Shown here: one piece after another, positions 17,003-25,974 of the stretch | How positions within the stretch are numbered: position 1 is the first letter of the stretch | Layout: each line of letters starts with the position of its first letter | Assembly: GCF_022968825.1 (NCBI RefSeq) | Contig: NZ_JALHKS010000002.1 | Coordinates: forward strand, 530,357-594,356 | DNA: 64,000 nt | Origin: Chryseobacterium salipaludis | Lineage (GTDB): Bacteria; Bacteroidota; Bacteroidia; Flavobacteriales; Weeksellaceae | Direction of reading: 5' to 3' | Notes under the pieces: generated by a model | Told to the model about the DNA's origin: nothing | The model's database searches: none | The model's input: only the letters and a program-made list of their open reading frames with translations | Translations under genes and position numbers: made by a program

Positions 17003-17977
17003 TTATCTTTTCTTCATTTGTATCGGAGTAATCCCGAAAAACTTTTTAAAGGCCGCCGAAAAATTGGTGGCATCATTATAGCCCATTTTGCGGGCTACTT
17101 CATTCACATTCAGCTGATCATTTCGCAACAGTTTGCGGGCATATTCCATCCGCTGCTGTGTTGAGTAGGAATGAACCGTGGTCTGGAAGATATCTTTGAA
17201 ACCTGTGCGCAGATAATGTTCATTCAGTCCGGCTACCTGTGTAAGTTCCTGCATGGTGTAGGCGTGTTCCGGGTGCGCATCTATCATATTTTTAATTTCC
17301 CGGATCTTCCGTTCCGTACAGCAGTCTATGTTCAGGTTGTTATTGCGCACATTGCGGTACTGATCGATCTGCAGGAATAATAATTCATAAATCCTGTTTT
17401 CGATGGCCAGCCTTTTTAAGCCGGCTGCAGCTTGATTGTCAACTATTTCTTCCAGCAGCAGGCTCATTTGCGGTGTAATGTTCAGGTTACGGCAGAACAG
17501 TACATCGTTTTTGTCCTGTGCCACCGAATTCAAGAAGGAATGAAACAGTTCCTCCGGCAGATAACCGACAACGCGGTCCAGTTCCAGCGTGATCGTAATC
17601 ACTTTTTGATTGTCACCGGTTTGCCAGGAATTGGTGTAGCCTTTCGCGGAGTAATAAAAGATATTATGCTGATTGCGGTTCAGCTGCAGCGGCCGTATAC
17701 CGCTTTCAAAATTAAATTCAGTGGAAGAAGAGGTCAGAAATACCATTTCGATCACCGGCCGGTCAGCGCGTACGTGAAAATCCACGTCAAGTTCTGTATC
17801 AATGGTAATTTCCGAGATACAGGCGTTAGATAAGGAGAGGATAACGTTTTTATCCTGCACACCATCGGCAATATTGGTGCGCCGGGTTTCGTGAACTTCC
17901 AGAAAGGCTTGATTATCAGCTGGTCCGTTGACAACCGAAATTCCAGCCGGCGACGTACTCTCCACATGAATTTTCAT
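17003..17977 (-). CDS. AraC-family transcriptional regulator, PchR-like, divergent to siderophore uptake operon
   Basis: 324 residues. The last 100 carry the two helix-turn-helix units of the AraC family: MQELTQVAGLNEHYLRTGFK, then VNEVARKMGYNDATNFSAAF ending in FFGITP. The N-terminal 200 residues form a beta-rich sensing domain of the PchR type, whose members bind the ferric siderophore and activate the matching receptor gene. It is transcribed away from the TonB-dependent receptor gene with 114 bases between the starts, the usual place for a local activator. The ligand is unknown; the regulatory role is inferred from family and position. Confidence 0.88.
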   Translation of the reverse strand: MKIHVESTSPAGISVVNGPADNQAFLEVHETRRTNIADGVQDKNVILSLSNACISEITIDTELDVDFHVRADRPVIEMVFLTSSSTEFNFESGIRPLQLNRNQHNIFYYSAKGYTNSWQTGDNQKVITITLELDRVVGYLPEELFHSFLNSVAQDKNDVLFCRNLNITPQMSLLLEEIVDNQAAAGLKRLAIENRIYELLFLQIDQYRNVRNNNLNIDCCTERKIREIKNMIDAHPEHAYTMQELTQVAGLNEHYLRTGFKDIFQTTVHSYSTQQRMEYARKLLRNDQLNVNEVARKMGYNDATNFSAAFKKFFGITPIQMKKR

Positions 17978-18042
17978 AAACGTTGCTTTTTTTTCATCGA
18001 AAAGATTTGCTTTTTCATCTTTTCTTTCCCTCTAATAGATTT

Positions 18043-18050
18043 TACTTTTG
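18043..18050 (+). promoter_or_regulatory. -7 element of the siderophore receptor operon
   Basis: TACTTTTG fits TAnnTTTG, 42 bases before the receptor ATG, with a TTTC at 18021-18024 as a weak -33 candidate. Confidence 0.55.
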
Positions 18051-18061
18051 CCGCATCAAAG

Positions 18062-18084
18062 TTATTTAAAATAATTCTAAATAA
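18062..18084 (+). promoter_or_regulatory. Candidate Fur (iron) operator
   Basis: A 23-base near-palindrome with arms TTATTTA and TAAATAA and a nearly symmetric AATAATT core. It lies 12 bases past the -7 box and 8 bases before the receptor ATG, where a repressor would block transcription. AT-rich palindromes of this type are what Fur boxes look like; the assignment is inferred. Confidence 0.6.
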
Positions 18085-18091
18085 AAATTAC

Positions 18092-20074
18092 ATGCGCTTG
18101 GATAAAATTGCTGTTATTTTTCTGATAGCCACCGGATCACAACTTTACGCTCAGCGAATTAAGCAGGATACCCTGACCCGCAATATCGAGGAAGTGGTGG
18201 TAACCGGCAGTGGATACCAGCAAAATATCAAAGATGCACCCGCTACGATTTCTGTGATTCCGCAATCTGATATTAAGAAAAGACAATACCGCGATGTAAC
18301 TGATGTGCTGCAGGATGTTCCCGGTGTTTTTGTAACAGGCGGCGGCGGTTCCAGTGATATTTCTATCCGCGGTGCTGATGCCAAGTATACACTAATTTTA
18401 GTTGATGGGAAGCGCGTGAATACCCGTGAGCTTCGTCCGAACTCCGATGTGCCGGGAATGGAGCAGGGTTTGCTGCCGCCGGTAGAGGCTATCGAGCGTA
18501 TTGAAATTGTGAAGGGTCCGATGTCCACTTTATATGGTTCTGATGCCATGGGCGGGGTCATTAATATTATCACTAAAAAAGTTTCGCAATCCAGATGGCG
18601 CGGCTCCCTGGGAACCGATGCTGTGATTACGGAAGATTCCAACGCCGGAAACACCTACCAGGTGAATGCAAATGCCGCCGGTGCCGTGATCCGGGATATC
18701 TTGGGTATTAAAGTTAACGGATTGTATTCTACCCGCGAAGAAGACCGGATCTCCAATGGTTTCCCAGAAAGAAATATTAAAAGTTTTGGCGCTGGGCTGA
18801 CCTTTACTCCTGATGCGCAAAACATCGTGAACGCTGATTTCAATTTCAACCGTCAGGATCGCTATTCAAGAGTTGGAAGTTCACTGCAGGAAGGCGGGCG
18901 CAGCAAGACCAATTATGAAAAACATGAGCGCACCAGCTATAGCTTGAGTCATCTGGGTAGCTACGGGAAATTAAATCTGAATAACATTCTTCAGCACGAC
19001 CGAAGCGAAAATTACTCCCGGGGTATGGAGTATGAAACAACCATATTTAACTCTCTCGATACGTATGACTTCGGACGGCATATTTTGTCCTTCGGTGGCG
19101 AATTCAGACATGAAAAACTTAATGATCCCGGCAACCAGCTGGAAACCGACGGCGTAGCTAAAAGCGAAATCAAAAGATCCCAGTGGGCATTGTTTGCTGA
19201 AATGAACTGGCAACTGATCCAGCGGCTGAATCTGGTGACAGGCGTGCGCTTTAATAATAATGAGTTTTACGGTTCCAACTTCAGCCCGCGTGGGTACCTG
19301 ATTTGGAATGTAAATGACCAGTTTACGGTAAAAGGAGGAGTAGCTTCCGGATACAAAGCGCCTTCGCTCCGGCAGGCGACTGATGACTGGGGTCAGATTA
19401 CCGGTGGTGCCAACGCGCCGATCCCGGCCGTGATCGTTGGTGACAGCAGCGTAAAGCCTGAAAAAAGCTTTAACCAGGAACTCACGGTGATGTATCAGGA
19501 TCCGGGTCAGGTTGTTAACATCAGTGTGACGGGTTATAACACGGATTTCACAGACAAAATAACGGAAGTACGAATCTGTGATAATTGCGAGTATAACGGC
19601 GAAACCTATTTGTTCGTTTCCCGACAGACAAATGTGGATAAATCAGTAATCAGAGGCGCGGAAGCCAACGTGAACGTGAAAGTAACGCCGGCCCTGAACC
19701 TGCGTACAAACTATACCTTTACGGAAAGCAAAGTGAAATCCGGTGATCTGGAAGGGAAATCGCTTTCCAGGCTGCCGAAGCACATGGCCAATGCCTTGCT
19801 CCAGTGGAGCAGTACCCGCGATCTGGAACTGTGGACCCGGTTCAATTACAGAAGCGAATCATTGCCGGGCATTTCCCGCGGCCGGGCTTCCGACACGACC
19901 ATTTCGGGCTACTCTCTGTTGGATGCCGGAACAGTATATCGCCTGAGCCCGAATGTGCAGCTTAGTGCAGGGGTGTACAACATCTTTGATAAAGAAGTAT
20001 ATAACAGTACCGGCGCGAGTGAATTCAGAATTGACGGCCGCCGGTATCAGGTCGGTGCCACCTTTAAACTGTAA
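18092..20074 (+). CDS. TonB-dependent siderophore receptor
   Basis: 660-residue outer membrane receptor. The ATG at 18092 gives a proper signal peptide (MRLDKIAVIFLIATGSQ, cut near LYAQ); the open frame upstream runs through the regulatory region and is not used. The plug domain follows, with a TonB-box-like EEVVVTGSG, VTDVLQDVPGVFV, IRGADAKYTLILVDG and GPMSTLYGSDAMGGVINI. The C-terminal half is the beta barrel, ending with Leu. First gene of an operon with a ferric-chelate ABC importer and a siderophore-interacting reductase, so the ligand is probably an iron-siderophore, perhaps catecholate. The chelate is not determined. Confidence 0.93.
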   Translation: MRLDKIAVIFLIATGSQLYAQRIKQDTLTRNIEEVVVTGSGYQQNIKDAPATISVIPQSDIKKRQYRDVTDVLQDVPGVFVTGGGGSSDISIRGADAKYTLILVDGKRVNTRELRPNSDVPGMEQGLLPPVEAIERIEIVKGPMSTLYGSDAMGGVINIITKKVSQSRWRGSLGTDAVITEDSNAGNTYQVNANAAGAVIRDILGIKVNGLYSTREEDRISNGFPERNIKSFGAGLTFTPDAQNIVNADFNFNRQDRYSRVGSSLQEGGRSKTNYEKHERTSYSLSHLGSYGKLNLNNILQHDRSENYSRGMEYETTIFNSLDTYDFGRHILSFGGEFRHEKLNDPGNQLETDGVAKSEIKRSQWALFAEMNWQLIQRLNLVTGVRFNNNEFYGSNFSPRGYLIWNVNDQFTVKGGVASGYKAPSLRQATDDWGQITGGANAPIPAVIVGDSSVKPEKSFNQELTVMYQDPGQVVNISVTGYNTDFTDKITEVRICDNCEYNGETYLFVSRQTNVDKSVIRGAEANVNVKVTPALNLRTNYTFTESKVKSGDLEGKSLSRLPKHMANALLQWSSTRDLELWTRFNYRSESLPGISRGRASDTTISGYSLLDAGTVYRLSPNVQLSAGVYNIFDKEVYNSTGASEFRIDGRRYQVGATFKL

Positions 20075-20114
20075 CCTGTATCAGACGGTTTTGCCATAAA
20101 ATTAAACAAACAAG

Positions 20115-21092
20115 ATGCCTATACTTAAGAAGATAAAAATCACTTCTTACGCTTTAATTCGGATTTTCATCATATTAACTGTTTTTTCATCCTTTGCCTC
20201 AGTTCTCATTGGGGCAAAAGGCTTTTCCCTGCGTGATCTGATCGCCCGCGAACCGATGGAAGTAATGCTGTTCCTGGTCAGCAGGCTGCCGCGCACGCTT
20301 ACCATTATTTTAACCGGTATTGGACTTAGTGTTTCGGGTCTGGTTATGCAGCAGATTACGCAAAACAAATTTGTATCTCCCACCACGGCAGGTACGCTGG
20401 AAGGTTCCAAACTGGGAATTCTGCTCAGCGTCATCCTGATTCCGTCTGCCGGTATGTTCGTAAAATCGCTGTTCGCCTTCGCTTTCACTTTTGCGGTATC
20501 GCTTATCTTCCTGAAAATGGTTAATAAAGTGCGCTTCCGCAATGTTATTTTTATTCCGATTGTCGGTTTGCTTTTCGGGGGTATTATCAATTCTGTCTCT
20601 ACTTTTTTTGCGGTAAATTTTAATATTGTGCAAAGCATGAATACCTGGCTGGTCGGCGATTTTTCGGGGATTCTGCAGGGAAGATATGAACTGATGTACC
20701 TGACCATTCCACCAGTGATCGCCACCTACTTTTATGCCAACAGGTTTACGGCTGCCGGTATGGGGAAAGATTTTTCACAGAACATCGGGTTGAACTACAA
20801 TGCCGTTATCTTTATTGGAATGCTGCTGATCTCTATTACAGTGGCGGTCACTACGTTGACGGCGGGCTCCATTACCTTCGTGGGGCTGGTGGCACCTAAT
20901 ATTATCAGCATGATGTATGGTGACCACACCCGGAAAACGCTTCCGGTGGTGGCGTTATTCGGGGCGCTGCTGCTGCTGTTCTGCGATGTGGCCGGACGGC
21001 TGATTATCTTCCCGTTTGAGGTGCCGATCGGTGTTACTGTCGGCATTACCGGCGGTCTGGTTTTTCTGCTTTTAATTTTACGTAAGAAATGA
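20115..21092 (+). CDS. Iron-chelate ABC transporter permease 1 (FecCD type, YclN-like)
   Basis: 325-residue polytopic inner membrane protein of the FecCD/BtuC family, with about nine hydrophobic segments. Characteristic stretches are SRLPRTLTIILTGIGLSVSG, VSPTTAGTLEG and, near the C-terminus, AGSITFVGLVAPNI, which carries the coupling helix that meets the ATPase. It pairs with the following gene to form a heterodimeric channel. The stop codon overlaps the next start by four bases (ATGA at 21089), which indicates translational coupling. The closest known arrangement is the petrobactin importer YclNOPQ of Bacillus, by resemblance rather than by alignment. Confidence 0.92.
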   Translation: MPILKKIKITSYALIRIFIILTVFSSFASVLIGAKGFSLRDLIAREPMEVMLFLVSRLPRTLTIILTGIGLSVSGLVMQQITQNKFVSPTTAGTLEGSKLGILLSVILIPSAGMFVKSLFAFAFTFAVSLIFLKMVNKVRFRNVIFIPIVGLLFGGIINSVSTFFAVNFNIVQSMNTWLVGDFSGILQGRYELMYLTIPPVIATYFYANRFTAAGMGKDFSQNIGLNYNAVIFIGMLLISITVAVTTLTAGSITFVGLVAPNIISMMYGDHTRKTLPVVALFGALLLLFCDVAGRLIIFPFEVPIGVTVGITGGLVFLLLILRKK

Positions 21093-22042
21093 GTTTAGGT
21101 AAAAATAAAATAACATTTATTGTTCTGATATCGCTGCTGTGCACAGCCGTGTATCTCTTCTTCGGAATTAAGGGCGGAAACTTGTCCTTTGCACTGGAGT
21201 ACAGAGGCATAAAGGCAGTGGCCATCCTGATTGTTTCCTGCTGCGTGGCTTTCTCGGCGGTTTCTTTCCAGACGATCACCGGTAACAAAATTCTCACTCC
21301 TTCCATCATGGGCTTTGAAGCGGTTTTTATGTTGCTCCAGAGTATGCTTGTATTCCTTTACAGCGATAAGACCTTTAAGGTGATGAACAGTTTCGAGAAC
21401 TTCACGGTTTCCGTCTTATGTATGATGGCTTTTTCGATGCTGATGTACCTGCTTACCAAGAATAAAGGCAGAAACAACCTGTACCTGCTGCTGTTGGTCG
21501 GCCTGGTTTTCGGTTTGCTGATCGACTCTGTGAATTCTTTTATCCAGCTGCTGATTGACCCGAATGACTTCTTCATCATACAAGGGAAAATGTTTGCTTC
21601 ATTTAATAAAATCAATAAGGATATTTTATGGTATGCCGGGGCTGTTATCGTTCCTCTGCTGGCCATCGGGCTGCGCTACCATAAAAAGCTGGATATTCTC
21701 TCTCTGGGCCGAGACCAGGCCATTAGTCTTGGCCTGAACTACCGGAAAACAGTGCGGAGCCTATTCCTGATTATAGCCGTCATGGTTTCGCTTTCCACGG
21801 CTCTGGTAGGGCCGGTGGGCTTTCTGGGCCTGCTCACCGCCAACCTGACCTATGAATTGCTGAAAACCTACCGGCACAAAATTATTTTACCGGTTTGCTG
21901 CCTGGTTACTTTTATTATTATTATCTCCGGTCAGTTTCTTACGGAACATGTTTTTAATTTAAAAACACCGGTAACCACCATCATCAATTTCTTTGGTGGA
22001 ATTTACTTTTTATTGCTCATCCTGAATGCTAAAAAAATATGA
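21089..22042 (+). CDS. Iron-chelate ABC transporter permease 2 (FecCD type, YclO-like)
   Basis: 317-residue second permease of the importer. It shows the family pattern: FQTITGNKILTPSIMGFEA in the first third and a C-terminal VGPVGFLGLLTANLTYELL that forms the coupling helix, with about eight membrane helices. It overlaps the first permease and the ATPase gene by four bases on each side, so all three are coupled and made in balanced amounts. Having two unlike permeases is typical of the YclNO and FecCD subgroups, in contrast to the homodimeric BtuC. Confidence 0.92.
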   Translation: MSLGKNKITFIVLISLLCTAVYLFFGIKGGNLSFALEYRGIKAVAILIVSCCVAFSAVSFQTITGNKILTPSIMGFEAVFMLLQSMLVFLYSDKTFKVMNSFENFTVSVLCMMAFSMLMYLLTKNKGRNNLYLLLLVGLVFGLLIDSVNSFIQLLIDPNDFFIIQGKMFASFNKINKDILWYAGAVIVPLLAIGLRYHKKLDILSLGRDQAISLGLNYRKTVRSLFLIIAVMVSLSTALVGPVGFLGLLTANLTYELLKTYRHKIILPVCCLVTFIIIISGQFLTEHVFNLKTPVTTIINFFGGIYFLLLILNAKKI

Positions 22043-22797
22043 TCGAAATTAAAAATATCAGTAAAAGTTTCGGTGAACGCTCCATCCTGAAAGGGGTAGA
22101 TCTGAAATTCGAGGAAGGGAAGATTACCGCACTCATTGGCAGTAATGGCGCTGGTAAGAGTACGCTGCTTTCTGTGATCAGCCGTTTGCTGAAACAGGAC
22201 GAAGGCGTGGTCCTGATTAATGATAAAAACATCACGGAGTATAAAAACAAGGTGCTGGCGCAACAGCTGTCCATCCTAAAACAATTTAATAATACAGCGA
22301 TCCGAATTACAGTGCGCGAGCTGATTTCCTTCGGCCGGTTCCCGTATTCCGAAAATAAACTTACAGAAAAGGATGAACAAAAAATCCGGGAAGCTATTGA
22401 GTTTCTGGGTCTGGAAGACCTGCAGGATTCTTTTCTGGATGAACTGAGCGGCGGCCAGAAACAGCGCGCTTACCTCGCGATGGTGGTGGCACAGGATACC
22501 CAGTACATTTTGCTGGATGAACCGCTTAATAATCTGGACATGAAGCATTCTGTACACATGATGAAAACGCTGCGCAAACTGTGTGATGAACTCAACAAAA
22601 CCATCATCATTGTCTTGCACGACATCAATTTTGCGGCTTCTTTTTCTGACTATATCGTGGCGTTAAAGAACGGGAATGTGCAGTATTATGATAAAACTTC
22701 GCAAGTAATCAGGGAAGAAGTGCTCGAAGAAATTTTCGAGATCCCGTTTCGCATCACCCTATGCAACAACCGAAAAATTTGTAACTATTATATTTAA
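22039..22797 (+). CDS. Iron-chelate ABC transporter ATP-binding protein (YclP-like)
   Basis: 252-residue ABC ATPase with Walker A GSNGAGKST (residues 34-42), Q-loop Gln in QFNN, signature LSGGQKQR, Walker B YILLDEPLNNLD and the switch His in VLHDINFA. It powers the two upstream permeases on the cytosolic face. Its ATG overlaps the second permease stop by four bases, and the binding-protein gene follows after five bases. All catalytic motifs are intact. Confidence 0.95.
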   Translation: MIEIKNISKSFGERSILKGVDLKFEEGKITALIGSNGAGKSTLLSVISRLLKQDEGVVLINDKNITEYKNKVLAQQLSILKQFNNTAIRITVRELISFGRFPYSENKLTEKDEQKIREAIEFLGLEDLQDSFLDELSGGQKQRAYLAMVVAQDTQYILLDEPLNNLDMKHSVHMMKTLRKLCDELNKTIIIVLHDINFAASFSDYIVALKNGNVQYYDKTSQVIREEVLEEIFEIPFRITLCNNRKICNYYI

Positions 22798-22802
22798 CTA
22801 TT

Positions 22803-23732
22803 ATGAAAAAATTAGCATGTATTTTTGGTGCGGTGGCACTGGCTTTCACAACTTCGTGCTCCGACAGTAAAACAGCAGGAGATAACCAGGCAGAAACCGT
22901 TCAGATCATTCACGCGCTGGATACCGTTCAGGTGCCGAAGAATCCCCAAAGAATTGTGGTGCTGGATTACAGCGAACTGGAAGATCTGGATCTGATCGGC
23001 GCAAACGTGGTGGGTATGCCGAAAACAGGCCTGCCGGCGCATCTCAGCAAGTATGGTGATAACAAGGACATCGTTGATCTGGGCAGCCTGGTGGAAGTTA
23101 ATATGGAAAAAATCAATGAGTTGCAGCCGGACCTGATTATCATCGGGGGTCGTTTGCAGGAGTCTTACCCGGAATTCTCCAAAATTGCACCTACAATGCT
23201 CCGGGAATGGAATACCGCCGACCAACTGGGTGCACTGAAAACAAATCTGGATAATCTCGGGAAAATCTTCAATAAGGAAGAAGTGTTCAATGAAGCGTAC
23301 CGCAACATTGTGGCGAAGGCTGAAAGAATTAAAACCAAAGGAGAAGCCTCTGATAAGAAAGCGCTGGCAGTTCTTCATAACAAAGGAAAAATGAGTGCTT
23401 ACGGAAAAGGTTCGCGTTTTGGGCTCATCCACGATATTCTCGGCGTTAAAGAAGCTGCCACTGGTCTGGATACCCACCTGCACGGAACCCGCGTTTCCAG
23501 CGAATTTTTGCTTGATAAAAACCCGGATATTCTGTTTGTAGTAGACCGCAGTGACGCCATCGGTGACAAAGCTCTTGACAAAACAGAGTTTGAGAATCAG
23601 CTCGTGAAAAATACCAATGCCTACAAGAATAACAAAATCGTATACCTGAATTCGCAGGTCTGGTATCTGGCCGGCGGTGGCGTTGCTTCCATTAATATGA
23701 TGATGGACGAGGTGGAAAAGGCAATCGATTAA
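22803..23732 (+). CDS. Siderophore-binding lipoprotein of the ABC importer (YclQ-like)
   Basis: 309-residue solute-binding protein of the helical-backbone (class III) type. A lipoprotein signal ends at TTSC (Cys 19). The N lobe starts with KNPQRIVVLDYSELEDLDLIG, the typical opening of FepB/YclQ-type proteins, followed by VVEVNMEKINELQPDLIIIG-like strands and a long linking helix. It would hand the ferric chelate from the outer membrane receptor to the permeases. The next gene, an EamA protein, starts one base after its stop, which keeps the operon going. Confidence 0.92.
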   Translation: MKKLACIFGAVALAFTTSCSDSKTAGDNQAETVQIIHALDTVQVPKNPQRIVVLDYSELEDLDLIGANVVGMPKTGLPAHLSKYGDNKDIVDLGSLVEVNMEKINELQPDLIIIGGRLQESYPEFSKIAPTMLREWNTADQLGALKTNLDNLGKIFNKEEVFNEAYRNIVAKAERIKTKGEASDKKALAVLHNKGKMSAYGKGSRFGLIHDILGVKEAATGLDTHLHGTRVSSEFLLDKNPDILFVVDRSDAIGDKALDKTEFENQLVKNTNAYKNNKIVYLNSQVWYLAGGGVASINMMMDEVEKAID

Positions 23733-23733
23733 G

Positions 23734-24150
23734 ATGTGGGCAGTGTACGCCCTGCTCTCTGCGCTGTTTGCTTCTTTCACAGCCATTACAGCTAAAACGG
23801 GAGTGGCCAACATAAATTCCAACCTGGCGACCGGCATCAGAACCATCATCGTTTTGGTGATGATCTGGCTGATTATCTGGGCCAGAAGCGAACACCGCGG
23901 CCTGGCTGCACTAAGCAGGTACAACTGGTTTTTCCTGGTGCTGTCGGGAATTTGTACCGGACTTTCCTGGATATTTTATTTTAAGGCGCTCAAGGAGGGA
24001 AACATTTCCCAGGTTGCGCTGCTGGATAAATTAAGTGTGGTATTTACGCTGGTACTGGCCGCGGTATTTCTTCAGGAAAAGCTGGATCTAAAGACGATGC
24101 TGGCCGCCAGTTTAATCGTAGGCGGAACTGTATTACTTTTATATAAATAA
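23734..24150 (+). CDS. Half-size EamA/DMT-family transporter within the siderophore operon
   Basis: 138 residues with four to five membrane helices and one EamA domain; most relatives have two domains in about 290 residues, so this form should act as a dimer. Marks are SALFASFTAITAKTGVANIN at the start and FLQEKLDLKTMLAASLIVGG near the end. It starts one base after the binding-protein stop and ends eight bases before the reductase start, inside an iron uptake operon. Export of the iron-free siderophore or of a breakdown product is a reasonable guess, but EamA proteins move many metabolites and nothing here proves it. Confidence 0.85.
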   Translation: MWAVYALLSALFASFTAITAKTGVANINSNLATGIRTIIVLVMIWLIIWARSEHRGLAALSRYNWFFLVLSGICTGLSWIFYFKALKEGNISQVALLDKLSVVFTLVLAAVFLQEKLDLKTMLAASLIVGGTVLLLYK

Positions 24151-24158
24151 TTAAAAAT

Positions 24159-24971
24159 ATGTCAAATAAAGGTCGAATTATCACAACGCTCGTTCGCAAG
24201 GAAAACCTGAGTCCACACCTGATCCGGTGTTATTTAACTGCTGATCACCTCGAGCAGTTTGCCGCTACCACCGTAGGCGATAACAACAAAATTGCCGTGC
24301 CGCCTGCCGGCCTCAATGAAGTTCATTTTCCGGAATATGATATGGAACGGCACGAATGGAAGTATCCACCGGCAGACCTAGCGCCCAAAATCAGAACCTA
24401 TACCCACAGAGGACTGGATCTGGAAAAGAAGGAACTGATCATTGATTTTGTTAACCACGGGGAAACCGGTCCGGCCTCTTCCTGGGCCATCCATGCGAAA
24501 CCCGGTGCTAAGCTGGGGGTAATGATGCGCACGGAAGCCAGCGAACTCTTCGCGCCTGCAGACTGGTATCTGCTGGCCGGTGATGCCACAGCTATTCCGG
24601 TGCTGAGTGTAATTCTGGAAGCTTTACCGGAAACGGCTGCCGGTGTCTGCATTATCGAAGTAAGCGAAGCAGCAGATATTATTCCGCTGGCCACGGAGGC
24701 GGATATTGAATTCCGGTGGGTGATTAATGACCAGCCGGAACACTACAGTAAAATTTATGATGAGGTACGAATGGTACTTCTGCCTTCGGGTTCCAAATTC
24801 GGATATGTAGCCGCAGAATTTTCCGCCGTGAAAGCGATCCGGCAGTATCTGCGCAAAGAAAAGAATTGGACCAACAAGGAGCTGTATGCCTATTCCTACT
24901 GGAAAGCCGGTGCTGCTGAAGATCAGTCGCAGGCTGACCGGCAGCGTGAAAAAAACGAATTTGCGGGATAG
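24159..24971 (+). CDS. Siderophore-interacting protein (FAD-dependent ferric-siderophore reductase)
   Basis: 270-residue cytosolic flavoprotein of the SIP/ViuB family. The FAD-binding segment RTYTHR (residues 91-96) and the following DFVNHGETGPASSWA are characteristic, and the NAD(P)H-side domain begins at WYLLAGDATAIPVL. The C-terminal WxxKELYAYSYWKAG is typical of the family. These enzymes reduce the imported chelate so that Fe(II) is freed. Last gene of the operon; a strong two-way terminator follows at 25027-25060. Confidence 0.93.
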   Translation: MSNKGRIITTLVRKENLSPHLIRCYLTADHLEQFAATTVGDNNKIAVPPAGLNEVHFPEYDMERHEWKYPPADLAPKIRTYTHRGLDLEKKELIIDFVNHGETGPASSWAIHAKPGAKLGVMMRTEASELFAPADWYLLAGDATAIPVLSVILEALPETAAGVCIIEVSEAADIIPLATEADIEFRWVINDQPEHYSKIYDEVRMVLLPSGSKFGYVAAEFSAVKAIRQYLRKEKNWTNKELYAYSYWKAGAAEDQSQADRQREKNEFAG

Positions 24972-25026
24972 CGAAACAAAATGTCAACCGGGTGATTTTA
25001 GAATAAAAGCCGGTATAAACAAAGAA

Positions 25027-25060
25027 AAAATCCGCGGTGCCGTCAGGCACCGCGGATTTT
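25027..25060. terminator. Bidirectional terminator between the iron operon and the porin-like gene
   Basis: A 15-bp perfect stem AAAATCCGCGGTGCC / GGCACCGCGGATTTT with a GTCA loop. It has T-runs on both strands and sits between convergent genes. Confidence 0.93.
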
Positions 25061-25091
25061 CGTGTAATTACAAACTGTTTTTAGTAACCGT

Positions 25092-25757
25092 TTAAAACCG
25101 GAAAGCGGCACCCAAATTCAGGCCCACACGTGTCAGGCCTTCTTTTTCATCGTCACCCAGTGTTTTTGGCGAACCATCAATTTTAACAGCAGTAAGTGTT
25201 CCGGCCGTAAAGTTTAACTGCGGTCCGATCAGAAACGAGGGATTAACTGCATACATGTAACCGATTGTTCCGGATAATCCCAAGTTAGAACCCACAGTTT
25301 TTACGCTTCTGTAAGCCTGAGGACTTGAAAGAACATCTTCATAGCTGATCAAACCAAGTGCTAATTCATAGAAAAGCTTGTGAGGGGTCTCTTCATTAAT
25401 GTTTGAATATAGCAGTGACGGTCCGATAAAAGTAATTTTATCCTTAGCATCCGCCTGGAACGGAATGAGATTACCGTTGTGATCCATATCTGTCAATGTT
25501 CCGTTTGCGGAAGTCGTGTATAAATTAAATTTTGCACCAAGGCTTAAGCTGCTGTTTATAGAATAATAAGCCGCCAGATCATAATTCATTCCGGACTTTA
25601 ATTGTTTAATGAAATCTTTTGTAGTGCCCGGGATGCCATCCGGGATTTCGGCGGTGCGCCAGGCATAACCAATGCTTGGCATCAAGGTGATTTTCTTTTG
25701 TGCAAAGGACGCCGCCGGCAAAGCAGCCAACAGCAGAAAAAGGTATTTGTTTTTCAT
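25092..25757 (-). CDS. Outer membrane beta-barrel protein
   Basis: 221 residues. The ATG at 25757 gives a clean signal peptide (MKNKYLFLLLAALPAASFAQ); the frame reaches further upstream without support. The mature part is alternating polar and hydrophobic strands and ends in VGLNLGAAFRF, the terminal Phe of outer membrane barrels. It resembles the 8-stranded OmpW/opacity type of small barrels found in flavobacteria. A TATATTTG box at 25772-25779 on the minus strand is a good promoter. Function unknown; bases 25806-25974 behind it hold nothing recognised. Confidence 0.85.
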   Translation of the reverse strand: MKNKYLFLLLAALPAASFAQKKITLMPSIGYAWRTAEIPDGIPGTTKDFIKQLKSGMNYDLAAYYSINSSLSLGAKFNLYTTSANGTLTDMDHNGNLIPFQADAKDKITFIGPSLLYSNINEETPHKLFYELALGLISYEDVLSSPQAYRSVKTVGSNLGLSGTIGYMYAVNPSFLIGPQLNFTAGTLTAVKIDGSPKTLGDDEKEGLTRVGLNLGAAFRF

Positions 25758-25771
25758 GTATAAAATTTTGC

Positions 25772-25779
25772 CAAATATA
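25772..25779 (-). promoter_or_regulatory. -7 element of the beta-barrel gene
   Basis: TATATTTG on the minus strand, 15 bases before the start codon. Confidence 0.55.
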
Positions 25780-25974
25780 TAAGTATTTCCTTTCCGGACA
25801 AACAATTATTTTCCATAAAATGAAGTACGCTGAGATATGTTTATAAATAAAATGTTGCGCTGATTAAATTTATAAAGGCAAGGAATGCAAAGCAATAAAA
25901 ATGGTTGTAATACGCCGAAGTTTACGGTTGAAAATGGTAATAAAGCAAAGCGGCTGATTGTTATGTTTTAATAA

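Noticed and set aside
16768..17031. Small plus-strand frame of 87 codons in the gap before the AraC gene
   Set aside because: It is formed by the 65-base GC-rich repeat and a terminator hairpin, with Arg/Gly-rich low-information sequence.
17891..18091. Longer N-terminus for the siderophore receptor
   Set aside because: It would run through the promoter box and palindrome and overlap the divergent regulator gene; ATG 18092 gives a proper signal peptide.
22812..23924. Open frame of 370 codons antisense to the siderophore-binding protein gene
   Set aside because: Antisense to a gene with a clear lipoprotein signal and family motifs; no family pattern in its own product.
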